Below, piece after piece: positions 33,301 to 44,909 of a stretch of 64,000 bases of DNA. This DNA comes from Cristatella mucedo (Eukaryota; Bryozoa; Phylactolaemata; Cristatellidae): contig WPIO01000022.1 of the NCBI GenBank assembly GCA_009760855.2, positions 5,061,001 through 5,125,000 of the forward strand, written 5' to 3'. The notes under the pieces were generated by a model. The model ran no database searches and had not been told where the DNA came from. It saw nothing but the letters and a program-made list of their open reading frames with translations. The position numbers and the translations under genes are program-made. Position 1 is the stretch's first letter. The number at the start of each line of letters is the position of its first letter.

Positions 33301-33876
33301 GATTTAGCAGCAGCCTCGTTTTATACATGCAGCATAATAGCCTTAGTGGATATTACTCTCGCTAGTGGTTGGCAAAATAATGTTGCCTTGTGCGGGACTG
33401 TAACTCGCTGCTCGGATCCAGACGTCCTTACCTCCAGTCCAAGACCCAGGTGCCATCCGGCATCCACACTACTCTTGGCTAAAAATCACGCGATCACTCT
33501 TAATGCTCCCGGGTAAATACACAATTTTCTTCGGCGATTATTCCCAGTTAAGTTTCGTGGCGGGCTCATAAAACAACGTGTTCCAAACGTAGTCTGCGGC
33601 TTCCTCGTCCGGTCAGACCTAGGCTGCCAACTCAACGCTCGTAATGAGGCGCCGAGTCTCTCAGCCGATGCGCGACGACTAGCGACGACGACGCCTGAAC
33701 CTTGTGGCACGGCTAGTGACTTTTGGGAGCTGCGCCAATCCACGCAAGTATGCCGATAGTAGCACGAACACAGCAGCGAGGGCTCGTACTTTAACATAAC
33801 AGATGCGTATCCATGATGTAGATAAGTCTATTTGAAACCACCGGATGGTTAAGGCTTTTAACAGTGGCCATTGACA
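30346..33876. other. Long intergenic stretch, no gene supported
   Basis: AT-rich with many stops. A weak SINE-S1-like trace on the minus strand lies at 33293-33420 (CTGATTTAGCAGC...AATAGCCTTAGTGG). The best plus-strand frame, at 32291-32641, shows no domain. Confidence 0.4.
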
Positions 33877-33935
33877 ATAATACATTTGTATAGCACTCTC
33901 GGAGAACTTAATCTCTTTTTAGGCACTTTACATAG
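33877..33935 (-). mobile_element. LINE-A 3' tail only
   Basis: Minus-strand hairpin GTGCCTAAAAAGAGATTAAGTTCTCC followed by GTATTATTG. No ORF sequence is attached. Confidence 0.7.
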
Positions 33936-34046
33936 CCACGACTTATACCAACGGCTCCGTGGCCCAGAGCCCAAATCAACTAAAATGCCAATGCAGAGCT
34001 CGGAATAAAACTGACTGCCTATCTCATAGTGCCGGCTGATACGCAA

Positions 34047-34114
34047 ATGTAAAGCACCTAGAGAGAGATTGAGTTCTCTGAGGCGGCATTATCAAGTGCA
34101 TTATTATTATTATA
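34047..34114 (+). mobile_element. LINE-A 3' tail only
   Basis: AAATGTAAAGCACCTAGAGAG...TTCTCTGAGGCGGC then (ATT)n. It faces away from the minus-strand tail at 33877-33935; the 111 bp between them are of unknown origin. Confidence 0.75.
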
Positions 34115-34250
34115 TGCGGCTTCGGCCATCGTTGATCGTTGCATATATAGGCTCCTAGTCGTTACAATTCAGGAACCATGAGTAATAATTATTAGTCAAC
34201 ATCTGGCTGCTTTAGCCTTCTGCCAATTTGAAATAAAATAAAAGTGTATT

Positions 34251-34412
34251 AGCTTATTTAGCAGCCCCGTTCGTATAGCGGCAGAAAAGCCTTAACGGCT
34301 TTCACCAATGCTTTTGGTTGGCGATAAAAGATCGCCCACTGCATGATTCAAACCCACGACCTCGATCGTGAAGAGGAAGCACCTTACCTCCTGGGCTGTC
34401 ACGAACCAGCTG
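34251..34412 (-). mobile_element. SINE-S1 copy, degraded
   Basis: Minus strand: B-box area (plus strand GATTCAAACCCACGACCTCG), body GCGGCAGAAAAGCCTTAACGG and 3' end near CTAAATAAGCT. The A-box region has diverged. Confidence 0.75.
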
Positions 34413-34642
34413 CACATAAGGTAAACGGACTCAAATAAGGGCATTCCATTAAGGTTTCCGTGTTAAGGTCTCCTTCAAAATTCTTGCTGCTCTTTGAGCC
34501 AGTTATGACTATGGAACTTCGCCTCAGTGCAATGTCTGAGCCCTAGTACTTTGCTATTAATTAATATGAAATACCGATAGACGAATATATAATGATATAT
34601 TTCACTTATATTTTATTCTATGTTATAGATGTTATTATACCA

Positions 34643-34647
<5 letters not shown>

Positions 34648-34736
<89 letters not shown>
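34648..34736. repeat. (CA)n(TA)n compound microsatellite
   Basis: About 28 bp of ACAC followed by about 58 bp of TATA with one GTA interruption. Confidence 0.93.
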
Positions 34737-34738
<2 letters not shown>

Positions 34739-35220
34739 CTATAATAACATACTGCACAATTTTGAATGAATGGCTATTTACACTCAGCATAAATGCTTAT
34801 GCAGTAATTAATAATGCAAAAAATAAAGACGGAGAATTTCTCAAGCATACTCTGTCTGGTTAGTCCAAAAGTAGAGGTGGAGTGTAAAAACTGTAGAGGT
34901 GATGTTATAATAAAATTGTGGTAGGTCACGTAGTGACGATGTCCTCCATTTCTCCTTCCAACAGCGAATGCCACAGCGATGCCTATATTTGGTTAATTTT
35001 TTCTATAATTTTAGTACAAAATCCCTTTTATAATTAATTCGCTCACGATAGCTCTAAATGGAATCGCAACCGTCCTCTTTTCTATTGCTGCTAGCCTTTA
35101 CAATAAGAAAGTTTGCCTGATAAGCCATCGCCCCACTGCTGCCACTACAGCTCATTATGTAATCACAACTCTCGAACATATCAGCAGCACCGGTTCTATT
35201 GCCTTTGGATCTTGACCCAC

Positions 35221-35372
35221 AAGTTATGGTGCTCGTTCTTCACGACCCAGCTCGTGGGTTCGAATTCAGCAGTGGCGATGCTTTACTGCCCACTGCACGG
35301 GTGGGGGATAGAGGTTGATAGCCGGTAAGGCTCTTCTGCAACTATACAAATGAGGCTTTTAAATTGGCTTAC
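35221..35372 (+). mobile_element. SINE-S1 copy, head degraded
   Basis: CTCGTGGGTTCGAATTC (B box) with the body GCCACTGCACGGGTGG, ATAGCCGGTAAGGCTCTTCTGC and AAATGAGGCTTTTAAATTGGCT. The A-box half is not recognisable. Confidence 0.75.
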
Positions 35373-35436
35373 CTTTTTTTATTCCGTCACATGAAAAAGC
35401 TTTCGGAAGTCAACCGCAATTTAACTTGGGTAGCCC

Positions 35437-35997
35437 CTAACTTCCTTAAGCTTAACGATGATAAAACCAATGTAATAATTATGTTTCAGCCTAGTGCAAT
35501 CTAAAAGTTTGATGACCTCAAGCAAGATTTGTACATCTAGCATCACTCCACTGACGTTCGCCCTAAATGTAGGCACGCTGTTCTAAAATGACTCGCAAAT
35601 TTAGGAGCATTTGCCTCCGCTGTCAAATCGACCTGTTTTAAGCTGAGGAGCATTGTCAAAATCAGGACCTGCGTAGACAAGAGTATTACGGCCAAACTAG
35701 TTCACATGATTAAACTTAAAAACATACCTATTTAGGACAGCATTTAGTGGGTCCTTGTGATTCGTCCTCGATGTGCTTATGCGTGCTGACACTGTTCATG
35801 CTGCCACTAACCACATTTGCATGCTGACCCAGTGCATGTAACCCCTAACCATGTTATTCATTTTGTTTGTTTTTCAAGCATGATTTTACTTACTATTCTA
35901 TTGCGTATCACTTTGCAGCAAATGTAAAGCGCCTAGAAAGAGATTAAGTTCTCTGAGGGCGCTTTATCAAGTGCAATATTATTATTATTATTATTAT
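35437..35997 (+). mobile_element. L2-like LINE fragment ending in a LINE-A 3' end
   Basis: The left part reads FLKLNDDKTNVIIMF, then LRSIVKIRTCVDKSITAKLVHMI, an L2 thumb region clearly divergent from LINE-A. At about 35716 it passes directly into typical LINE-A 3' sequence (AAACATACCTATTTAGGACAGC), then the hairpin and (ATT)n at 35930-35997. This is either an internally deleted relative of LINE-A or a recombinant. Confidence 0.72.
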
Positions 35998-36034
35998 GAT
36001 TGTGACATTGGTTTTAGATTACTTCAATTCCTTT

Positions 36035-36545
36035 TATTCGTGACTCCCAGCCTGTATCTATAGTAGACTGCAACTGGGGCAAAAATCAGCCGCTTGTCTA
36101 TTCAGCAGTCAACAGCATACTTGCCACATCACATCACTTCTGTCTGAATTTCACTGGCTCTCTATCAAGTATCAAATTCGTGCGGCGCCTGGCGTGTGCA
36201 GGGAGTAGGCAAACACACTGCCTCCAAATCGATCTCAAGACCCTCAGTCTGGCCTATATTTCACTTCACTCGCTTTTCGAGCGTTTGTATCAGACCTCTT
36301 CGTTCGCCCATCATGGATACCTTGCGAATGTCATGCCCGGATGTGCTATCGCATCATCCACTTCTCATCTGCTGGTCGTCTCGCCTTTGGCAGAGCTGAT
36401 TTTCAAGTTTGTAAGAATCGTCGACCATTCAGTTCGTGCGCACCGAAATTTTGGAGCTCGCTTCCATGCATCTGTCCTCACTTGCATTGTGCTTTCTTTA
36501 AATTAAACTCCGCTAAACATTTCTGGCCAGTTCCGCTCGTTCTTC
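36035..36545 (+). mobile_element. LINE-C fragment, L2-like ORF2 C-terminus
   Basis: Broken frames read LFSSQQHTCHITSLLSEFHWLS, FSSAGRLAFGRADF and FSSCAPKFWSSLP. The order matches L2-type ORF2 C-terminal parts (CHITPLLADLHWLP ... FSSYAPKAWNSLP), but the sequence is remote from LINE-A and LINE-B. Confidence 0.6.
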
Positions 36546-36678
36546 CTTGCGCCCGACGAGCGAGTCGCGTTCTGCTCCTGCTCTTCGCGCTTACTCGAGC
36601 ATGAGTTCGTCTTTGTTACCGACCAAGGGTCCTACTAGCCAGCAGCGCCCCGAGTACTTCTAAGCATGACAGCGAGCA

Positions 36679-36710
36679 CATCATTGACCTTGGGTTATAG
36701 GTCAATGATG
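36679..36710. repeat. Perfect 12-bp inverted repeat, 8-nt loop
   Basis: CATCATTGACCT at 36679-36690 and its exact inverse AGGTCAATGATG at 36699-36710. Confidence 0.9.
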
Positions 36711-37039
36711 ACAGATTAGATTATTGAGGCCTCTCTTGCAGCAATTTGTAGAGCACATGGAATACGATATTTGGATTTCTTAAGACGATATTCAAAAGGC
36801 TTGCAAATGTTATATTTATTATTTTCTGCCGCGAAATATCCCGCGTTATTAGTGCAAAGAAAAATGCCCGTCATTTAGTTTGTCTAGCTGGCCAATGCGG
36901 GCGGTTGCTTCGATCTCTTGTTATATAGCAGAATCCGACACGACGAAGAACTGGCATGAAAAATCCCACCAGGCTCGCTGTGTCACCTCGAGGCTTGAGG
37001 CGGACCACTATGCAGAATCTTCGCCGTTCTCTATAGATT

Positions 37040-37500
37040 TGGGTAGTTCCAACTCCTCACAGGTATTCCGGCGAGCGCAATGCGACGCTTACAGCTGATC
37101 GCACACGTCGCAGCTGCCGTATTACTTCACTTCTCACTGAACTACAACGGAACTCTAAAAATCAACTTCCTGTTTCTATCACTCACTTTGGGTTCTTTCA
37201 TTCTCTTCCTCCGTCCTACCTATTTATGAGAAACGTTTCCTTCGCACAAACCACCCGCTCTTCCTCCTCAAGTCATAGTTTGGGTGTCTCTAAAGAACTT
37301 CAAATCCTTTGGATACCGTGCCTTCAGTTAGTACACTCCCAAAGCCTGGGAATTGCCACCGCCTGATTATATATCATCCCCCGAATCGACACAATTTAAG
37401 AAGAAACTAAAACTAATGCCACCTGTTTCTCACAGAATATTGTCCGACCGAGTGATATGTCCTTTTTGTACATGTGCGTGCTGAAGTGGTCGTTTCGTGT
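37040..37500 (+). mobile_element. LINE-C or LINE-A-like fragment, degraded
   Basis: Contains GCGATGCGACGCTTACAGCTGAT (RRLQL region), the HITSLLTEL region, CTTCAAATCCTTTGGATACCGTGCC (LKSFGYRA) and CTCCCAAAGCCTGGGA (APKAW). No frame is intact. Confidence 0.6.
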
Positions 37501-38650
37501 GCTTCTGAAAGAAAAATTAAAATTGTGCAATGTTATTACTAGCCGATTGGCGTGCCTCTTTACAAGCCTTTTTTAAATGCCAAGAAATAAAATAGAACTC
37601 TTAGTGGAGTACATAAATTTGAAGCGCAGTTATTATCACTATTACCAGCAAACTGCATTTGCAATCTCTTTACATAATTTTTGTGGCATGAATGCGAAAA
37701 AATCCCAAATCGGTTACCGACAGGCACTATAATGATGTATCGTTGGTTTGCATTTGAGTAAATGATCTGGAATGCTATGTCAACCCAACAACTGTAAGCT
37801 CTCGGCCACCGGAACCTCTCGAAGGAGGTGCATCACCCCCTCCCGCCACGACCAGGTGCATTCGTCATGCTTAGCAGCCGCAAGTACGCCTCTGAGCCAC
37901 AGTCGCGGCAGTTACAATTGTTCCAATTACTTTTCCATAAACCAAACGAGCGTCCTAGAATGCGCTCATCCGCAATATCCATCTCTACTAACGAGAAAAT
38001 GTTGCAGTTCTTTCTTAAAGTAGCTAGATATTTAAAGAAGGAAAAATAAAACTAGTCAACATGTTTTTCATTAATTGTATTTACAAATGAACCTCAACGT
38101 ATATTTTGCAAAGTTTCATTTACTTCTGATTTACTAACCGTCACTGACCAATTAAAAGAGAGCTTGCATGAATATAAATGCACATGGCGAGGGGCATCCT
38201 CACGGATGAACATCACAGTTTCATTTGTACTTCAAACGATGCTAATTCTTACTTAAATTTAAAAATTCAATTTTTTTCAACGATTCGCTTGTATATACTG
38301 TATGTGCAACTTGCCGGGGAGCACTCGTCGGATTGTTCAGCACTCTCCTGATTGTTGTCCAAATGTAACAAAGCTTTGGTAACGTTGGACAAGACGAGTG
38401 CAAGCGATTGAGGCCCTGGAACTACGATTTACTCTTAGGCAACTAGGGAATTCCGTCGACAATTCTGTCGACAGTGAGAGCTGCATGTGGGCGCCGACGG
38501 TTGACGCGCAGGGGCGCAGCAGCAGCAGCGACTGTTCAATGCCGGGCAATCACTTGATCAAGACTGACACTTCGCTTACTTACTTGCGAACAGCTTTTCT
38601 TTAGAAGCGTTTTGTTCCCATCACCATGCCTCGATAATAGAAGCTAGTGA
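37501..38650. other. Intergenic, no gene seen
   Basis: AT-rich, only short ORFs without domains. Confidence 0.45.
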
Positions 38651-38830
38651 TAATACTTACTCTTATGTAAAGCGCGTTTAGAGAGCTGAGCCTCTATCTG
38701 AAAAAAGCTGCGTTTTTTGCGCTCTAAGAGGGAGCGATCTCTACAAGAATGCATTAATTACATGTGGGGCTCGAGCCCATGACCTTGGTCGTTAAAGACG
38801 AGCACCTTACCCTTGGGCCAACCAGGGCAA
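38651..38830 (-). mobile_element. tRNA-derived SINE head (Lys-like) fused to an inverted LINE-like tail
   Basis: On the minus strand 38830-38757 reads like a tRNA: A-box area TTGGCCCAAGGGTAAGG, anticodon arm TCGTC-TTT-AACGAC (TTT, Lys-like), B box GGGCTCGAGCCCC. To the left, on the plus strand, ATGTAAAGCGCG...AGAGAGCTGAGCCTCT resembles a diverged LINE-A terminal hairpin in the opposite orientation. Confidence 0.55.
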
Positions 38831-38914
38831 TAGGCAATATTAGTTTACAAAATTTCTTTACGCGAATGCACATAAACAATTAGATACGGTCGAAGCAAAT
38901 GCTTCGTGGAGTTG

Positions 38915-40185
38915 GAGTGGGCGCGCGCTTTTAGCTTCTCTTGAAATGCTGCAAAGTCGGGATGCACGGTCATGTCTATCGGCAGAGAATTCGAGGCTTG
39001 GGGAGCGCAGGGACTGGACTAAATAGTTTGAGGCAAATCGCGTTAATTGTTAATAATCGTGTTAATTGTATAGACATTAATTGTTAATTGAGTCAAATCG
39101 TGGATACATAGCCAGAGTCAAGGGATGCTTCATTGAAATTCGGAGGAGCCAGTTTTCAGATAGCCGAGGGAAGTCGGTGCAAGAGAATGAAGGCACCTAC
39201 AATTAAGTGGCGGAAGCTCGAAGCTGCTCGATGAGGAGCCAGGGCAGAGGTCAGTGAGAAGTGGTGCCGCAATGTGGCAGCTACGATGCTCACGACGCAC
39301 AAGCGTAGCTGCCGAGTTTGAACTCATCTACGAGCGTCTAATTGCAAAAGCACAAATATCTTCAAGTTTTTGGTTCCAGAAGTCTAGAAGGGATGTCACA
39401 AATGCATGAATCAATTTGGTATCATTTTCTAACCACTCCCGAATCATGACAGTGTTACGTAGCTAGCTGAAGGCAGGCAAGCGTTACTTCAGAGATGGTG
39501 CGATCCTCCCACGAAAGATATTTTTGCTGCAGACACCTAGATCCATGCAGACGCTACAGGGGGAATGATAGCTAGCCTATTTTGAGGGTAGGCTTTCCAT
39601 TTTCTGAATGGCACAAGGTTATGTGATAACTTTTAGGTTTCTCTCGTCATCATTCAATTTGACAATGTTCGCTGCCCTCCAAGTGCGAATGTCGGTAACG
39701 AAAGCTGCCGGGGGTTGAGAGAATAGGAGGTTCGGATGACAGGGAAGCATCCAAGCACACATGCAGCTGTGAGTCATCCGCATAGGCATGAAAGCTAGAT
39801 GAATCTTGGAGACTTAAAATTCAGGGGAAGGATATAAACAATGAAAAGAAGTGAACCCAGAACGGCTCACTGCGGTACTCCATATTTAAAAGGCTCACTG
39901 GATGTCCGTTGGCTATTTAAATCCGTGCTCTGAAATCTTCCACTGAAATAGGACCAAGGTCATCTCCTGGACAATGCCAGCGAAGCACGACGCGAGATAA
40001 CACGCCCCTAAGACGGCCAAGGCGATCAGTAGTATTAAATTTAGTAGAGATCCAGCAGAACTAAGCAGAGAGATAATACCCCAGGTCACCATTCCTGTGA
40101 AGGTCGTTGTACACTCGCAGTAATACTGACTCCGTAGAGCGATTACCTCAAAGCTCTGAAAGAAACTTGGATTTAATGCCTTATA
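38915..40185 (-). mobile_element. LINE-A-like copy, old and degraded
   Basis: The inverse order of LINE-A is visible: AAATGCTGCAAAGTCGGG (3' side), GAGAATTCGAGGCTTGGGGAGC, then GCAGCTACGATGCTCACGACGC (CRERRSCH region). TGAGTCATCCGCATAGGCATGAAAGC follows at the YADD region, then GATCCAGCAGAACTAAGC at the DLSAA region. Every frame is broken. The usual hairpin and tail were not recognised at its 3' side. Confidence 0.75.
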
Positions 40186-40189
40186 AAAA

Positions 40190-40349
40190 ATATTAGCTGA
40201 CTTAACAGTCTCATTCGTGTAGCGGCAGCAGAGCCTTTGCGGCTATCACCGCCGCTTGCAGTTGGAAATGCCGGATTGCCCATTGCAAGATTCGAACACA
40301 CGACCTCGGTCGTGAAGAGTGAGCACCGTACTACCTTGGCTATCACATG
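40190..40349 (-). mobile_element. SINE-S1 copy
   Basis: Minus strand: B-box area (plus strand GATTCGAACACACGACCTCGG), body (plus strand GCGGCTATCACCGCCGCTTGC) and 3' end TCAGCTAATATT. It directly adjoins the old LINE-A copy on its left. Confidence 0.8.
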
Positions 40350-41557
40350 TAAGGCTATCGCACCTGTCAGTAATCTTTCGTGTGAGTACATTTGATGCGA
40401 ATTCGATGTGAAGTTTGATGCGAAACCAATCAATCAAGGAGAAAGGTATGGATCAACCGTTTTTAGCTCTCCCGGTCTACTACGAATGAGTAGACTGACA
40501 AAAGCCTCTTTGAAAGTAGGAACACAACTTGAGGCTGACGAAATATTTATAATATTGAAAATAAAAATTTAGCACTTAATATGATTTAATATTTAATATT
40601 TAATTGTATAAAATATTTGTAATGTAAGTCATGGTCGGCACAATTCGACGAGTCTATGGCATATTGCCACAGAGCTGATTAGTGTTATTAGCTACCAAGA
40701 GCTGACGGCTTTCGCTAAAAGCAAGCAGGTACGATATTAGAGCTACGGCAGCCCACGGATCAGCGGACGGCTCGAGTACTCAAGGTGACGCGGGGCTTTG
40801 GAATGCGCCTGGATTCGGTCCTACGCTGAGGCAACACACTACTGGCACCAGGAGAAATGTGCACGTTGCTGTCGCGGGGGATCAACAGGATTGTGTCGCT
40901 ACGATTGCCAAGCTCGTCCGTCGGGGAGAATGGAGGAATGTTGGCTCTTTTCTCGGTGCACTGTCGATGTGCCATCGGACGTCCGAGGAACTTCAGTCAC
41001 GTGGGCTGAAGACTTCCTCGCGTCGCCTTACCAAGGCTCAAATACCACTGCTGCTTTTTTAACGACGGCTCTCAAGACACCGATATTAGCCAGCTGCTAG
41101 CTGCTAAACTGTCAGTTTAACTGAATTGCGCGGCGTCACTTGCATTCGTGGAAGGGAGCTCATACGAACGCGCTCCGAATTTCTCATACAGTACAGTTTC
41201 TCCCTCAAGTAACCGCAGCTCAAAGCTGCCGATGCCGTCTAATTTTGAAGATTTTCTGCAGCGCCAGGGAATTCGAGACCCATCATTGAGAGAAACTGGC
41301 GAAAAAACTTTAAGACGACCACACTCAGGATGGCAGCCACGCTACCAGAAGATATGCAAAAGGCGTCTCAATTTTCTCAATATGTCAGAGAAACCAAGTT
41401 GGCAGAGCAATCGATCGATTCGTAGCTGCATTCAACAGCTGTTATCCTCCCGGGGTCAAGGATAAAGCCTTTCATCTTCGCGGCTACCGTCCAGATTGAG
41501 GCTCGGCAGGTTCGAGTTGCTCGACGCATTGGGCAAAACATGGCGTAGTGAACAGGG
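40350..41557. other. Unassigned stretch with two coding-like frames
   Basis: A plus-strand frame at about 40800-41062 reads VAVAGDQQDCVATIAKLVRR, then a long polar helix-like segment. Another at 41148-41465 reads NFEDFLQRQGIRDPSLRETG, and at 41330-41424 an ATG frame starts AATLPEDMQKASQFSQYVRE. They have a natural residue mix, unlike the low-complexity frames elsewhere. I recognise no family and see no convincing splice pattern. They may be exons or a decayed retrocopy. Confidence 0.25.
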
Positions 41558-41643
41558 TAATAATAATAATAATAATATTGCACTTGATAAAGCGCCCTCA
41601 GAGAACTTAATCTCTTTCTAGGCGCTTTACATTTGCTGCAAAG
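41558..41643 (-). mobile_element. LINE-A 3' tail only
   Basis: (TAATAA)n, TTGCACTTGATAAAGCGCC, the hairpin and GGCGCTTTACATTTGCTGC, then unrelated sequence. Extremely 5'-truncated copy. Confidence 0.88.
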
Positions 41644-41994
41644 TGATAGGCTCTGCTCCCATGCCCCACCTATGGGGATTGGTGAAGCACAGGGTAAATG
41701 TTGGCTAGTCTCATCAGCCTGTTGCGCCACTTGCTCGCGAGATGCATTTCAATCGCCTATATTTCGTGCAGTCGCTTGTGTGCAAGTGCAGAAACAAACT
41801 AAATTATTTGTCCCCAGTTGACTAGAATGCAGTTGCGTAATGGCGGGCACTTTGCGATTACACATACGCATGGAATGGCAAATGCAATTGTAGGCCAATG
41901 CAGTTGCACGATCTAGCAGGTCTCACTAGTGCAATAAGTCGCTTATCAGTGTGGCTCTCGGACCTCTCTCGGGAAGCCGACTTCGCTCACATAC

Positions 41995-42135
41995 CTTCTG
42001 CGCATGCTCAGCCACCTGCGAAGCGCTCCTGGCCAAGTGGAGGCACTGCTTCCCGAAGCCCTTCTGCTGTTGTTGCAGGCGTGGCAGTCCAGGTGCCTGC
42101 TTCTTGGACCGCGAGAGCGTCCTCAGTTCGCGCAT
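41995..42135 (-). CDS. Possible coding exon, 47 codons, unidentified
   Basis: A minus-strand ATG at 42133-42135 opens a frame that begins MRELRTLSRS, passes a QQQQK stretch and ends in QVAEHAQK. It ends at a strong splice donor AAG|GTATGTGAG in phase 0. In-frame TAG and TAA codons lie just upstream of the ATG, which fits either a first coding exon or an exon starting after CAG. The residue mix (charged, Gln-rich, helix-forming) looks natural, but I recognise no family and no partner exon. Low confidence. Confidence 0.25.
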
Positions 42136-42257
42136 CGTTGCCTGTTACTATTTGTTGCACCGCTTTGCTGCTCTGCAGAAGCATGTAAAGGCTTCCAATC
42201 AGCGATAGCTGCAATTGCTCTGCGTTATTGAATTGAAGAACTTCGGTTTCTAGATTT

Positions 42258-42755
42258 TTTCATTTGATACAGAACAAAACTCTTAGACTGACCCACAAGG
42301 CCCACCATCGTTTGGCTCCTGCATGCCTAGCTGAACTGCTGCGCCAGTTTCAGCCTCATCATGCCTTAAGATCTTCTGTGGACACTAAATTAGCTGTATC
42401 CATTCCTGTGCTTTTAAAGACCGTTGGCGACAAAACCTTTCCTCTGCAGATGTTAATGCGCAGAAGTCAATTCCACAATTCTTACGCAATGACGTCCACT
42501 CTCCCGTAGCCGACTGTGGCACATCCTTTCCAGCCATCCTAAGCTGCTACTTCCTTGCTACTCACTTCCTGAATATCCCTCATGACTCAGCTATGCTTAT
42601 CACTCTCTCTTTGTTGCGTGAGATGAAGTTCGTTGGCTACCGTATGCGTTCCGAAAGCCACCTAGGTTTTGCGTACACCGGAGACAATTCTGCAGTTCAA
42701 TTTCCGCATAGTCTTTGCGGCTTTGTAGCGTTTCAGAGATACGTTATATTGCAAG
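42258..42755 (+). mobile_element. LINE-B 3' fragment
   Basis: A plus-strand frame reads KTLRLTHKAHHRLAPACLAELLRQFQ, then VDTKLAVS. It continues past TCATGACTCAGCTATGCTTATC and RMRSESHLGF to the LINE-B 3' end (TTTGCGGCTTTGTAGCG...ACGTTATATT). Frameshifts are present. Confidence 0.82.
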
Positions 42756-42835
42756 AGATCTACGTTGACTTTTATAGTTAGTACAGTGTTGCGAATAACC
42801 TGCTTAGAATGAGGGGACACATAGTAGAGACAGAG

Positions 42836-43035
<200 letters not shown>

Positions 43036-44329
43036 AGATTGAGAAAGAAAGTCCTGAGAGAAAGCGAGAAAGGAAGACAGTGATAGATTGGCGAAAAGAG
43101 GAAATAGCTGCTGACGAGATCAGCAATCCTAAATAGAAGGAGAGCTGCGGTAGATAGAGGAATGATTAAAGATATAAAGAATATAATTTGAGTAGTGAGT
43201 AAGAGTAAAACTAAGGAATATGATGAGAAGCAATAAATGCAACTCGGGTCATTGCATTTTCTTTCAATCTTAACACTGGATATTTCGGCTTAGAAAAAAT
43301 CACGTTCCTAATATTATTGTGGCCATACTTGAGCGTATAAACCTCATAGTGGCTCGCTAAGCTTTGCGTCGTAGAAATAACGATGAGTTAGTTCCCTGTC
43401 AACCGGCTGTGCAAGTAAGGTATCCTTTACATATTTCATGGCGGCGTTATAATGCTATAAAGAAACACTGCCGCCGCTAGCCATGCTAGCTTCAGGATTG
43501 CATTCATGGCAGCAAGCCGTGGTAGATGTGTTGTACCAGCTTTAGTCTAGTACCTTTACGGTGGCAAACCTATTAGTAAGACAACAGGTTGCATAAACTG
43601 TGGTATTAACTCAACGAACATAAACAGAAGTAATGGTGCAGCTGAGCCGATAAACAAATTTCCTTAGTCCTGTCACAGTTTTCTTAGATAGTGTAGTGCT
43701 TTAAAATTACAAAAGAAAATAATTGTTTTCTTGCTAATATCCGGGATTCTACCCACGACCCCCAAAACCAGAGGCCAGACACCATTTTTTTATAACTCGC
43801 TTCAGATACTGGCTACACAAGTGCGTAAACACACCTTTTATATGAAGCTTTTAAGGTATGATAGCTTGTGGCTTTAACTTATAGCAACGCAAGAATGCTC
43901 AGGTTCTTTGATATTGCAAAGTCGTATTCTTTGTCGGACTAACACGTAAACCACACTGTCACTACAGTTCAAACCTTGAGGCCTCATGCGAAGCTTCAAA
44001 AAGTTCACTTATAAAAAATTCAAAATTCACTTAAAAGGTCAGACTGCGAGATAAATTGCACGGGGGGTATCACAGCAGTTTTCCGTAGACTGTACGCTGT
44101 TCTAGGTAATAACATTGACTAAAGGATAAGACCAAGCAAACGACATTGTAACGATGACAGAGAAAGCCACGCGTTACCACACATTTTCATCGGGATGATC
44201 CACTATCATAAAGAGCACAAACAGACACCGATTCCTAAATGCATACGTAACTTTATTTTCTGCCATCCATTACCGTTTGCGCACCAAAAAAGCTGCTGAG
44301 GCTAAAGAGTGCGCTACAGAAAACACTCA
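43036..44329. other. Intergenic, no gene seen
   Basis: No ORF of note. A B-box-like trace on the minus strand (plus strand GGATTCTACCCACGACC at 43743-43759) may be a SINE relic. Confidence 0.4.
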
Positions 44330-44396
44330 CCAGCTTAGCACCCACTTGGTCCTCGTGGCTTCGTGGAGTTGAAGGCGGAGATACGTTACATAAAAT
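44330..44396 (+). mobile_element. LINE-B 3' end remnant
   Basis: CACCCACTTGGTCCTCGTGG, CTTCGTGGAGTTGAAGGCGG and AGATACGTTACAT match the last ~65 bp of LINE-B at 27842-27905. No ORF part is attached. Confidence 0.7.
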
Positions 44397-44791
44397 TACC
44401 TGATATTTTTAAATTGCGGCTACCTTGCAACCAACCGCCTCTTCATACGAATCCGTGAACTCTTAGGTCGAATCACGGACTTCGACTTTTCAATTAGAAA
44501 AAATCAATTACTTTTCAATCAACATTTTGGCACCGTTGTCTAGTACTCGTAAAATGGGCAGCCTGTTTGATGATCGAATAGCGTTCAAAGCTTTATTTAG
44601 AAGACTACCACTATCACATTCGAATCCTGTCTAGGATTGTACATTACTTACAGGCGGGACAAGTTACAAATCTTACTAGCTCCCTGATTTCTTACTAGCT
44701 CCCTGGTTTTGCTTTCTTCAACTCACCGGTGAGCCTGAAGTCTTAGCAAATAGTGCTCCTACTGTACCACTCACATCGTTGGTATCAGTCC

Positions 44792-44880
44792 TGCAGCAGG
44801 CAATTCTTCATGGCCCACTACACGCGGTACATAGCCGCCAAAGCTCTTCTGCGGCTAAATAAAATAGGTTATGTAACCAT
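44792..44880 (+). mobile_element. SINE-S1 3' part
   Basis: GCAATTCTTCATGGCCCACT, CATAGCCGCCAAAGCTCTTC and TGCGGCTAAATAAAATAGG match the SINE-S1 body. The tRNA head is missing, which is 5' truncation. Confidence 0.65.
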
Positions 44881-44909
44881 CTCTTTACTTTTGCACTCTT
44901 TTGCCGCCT

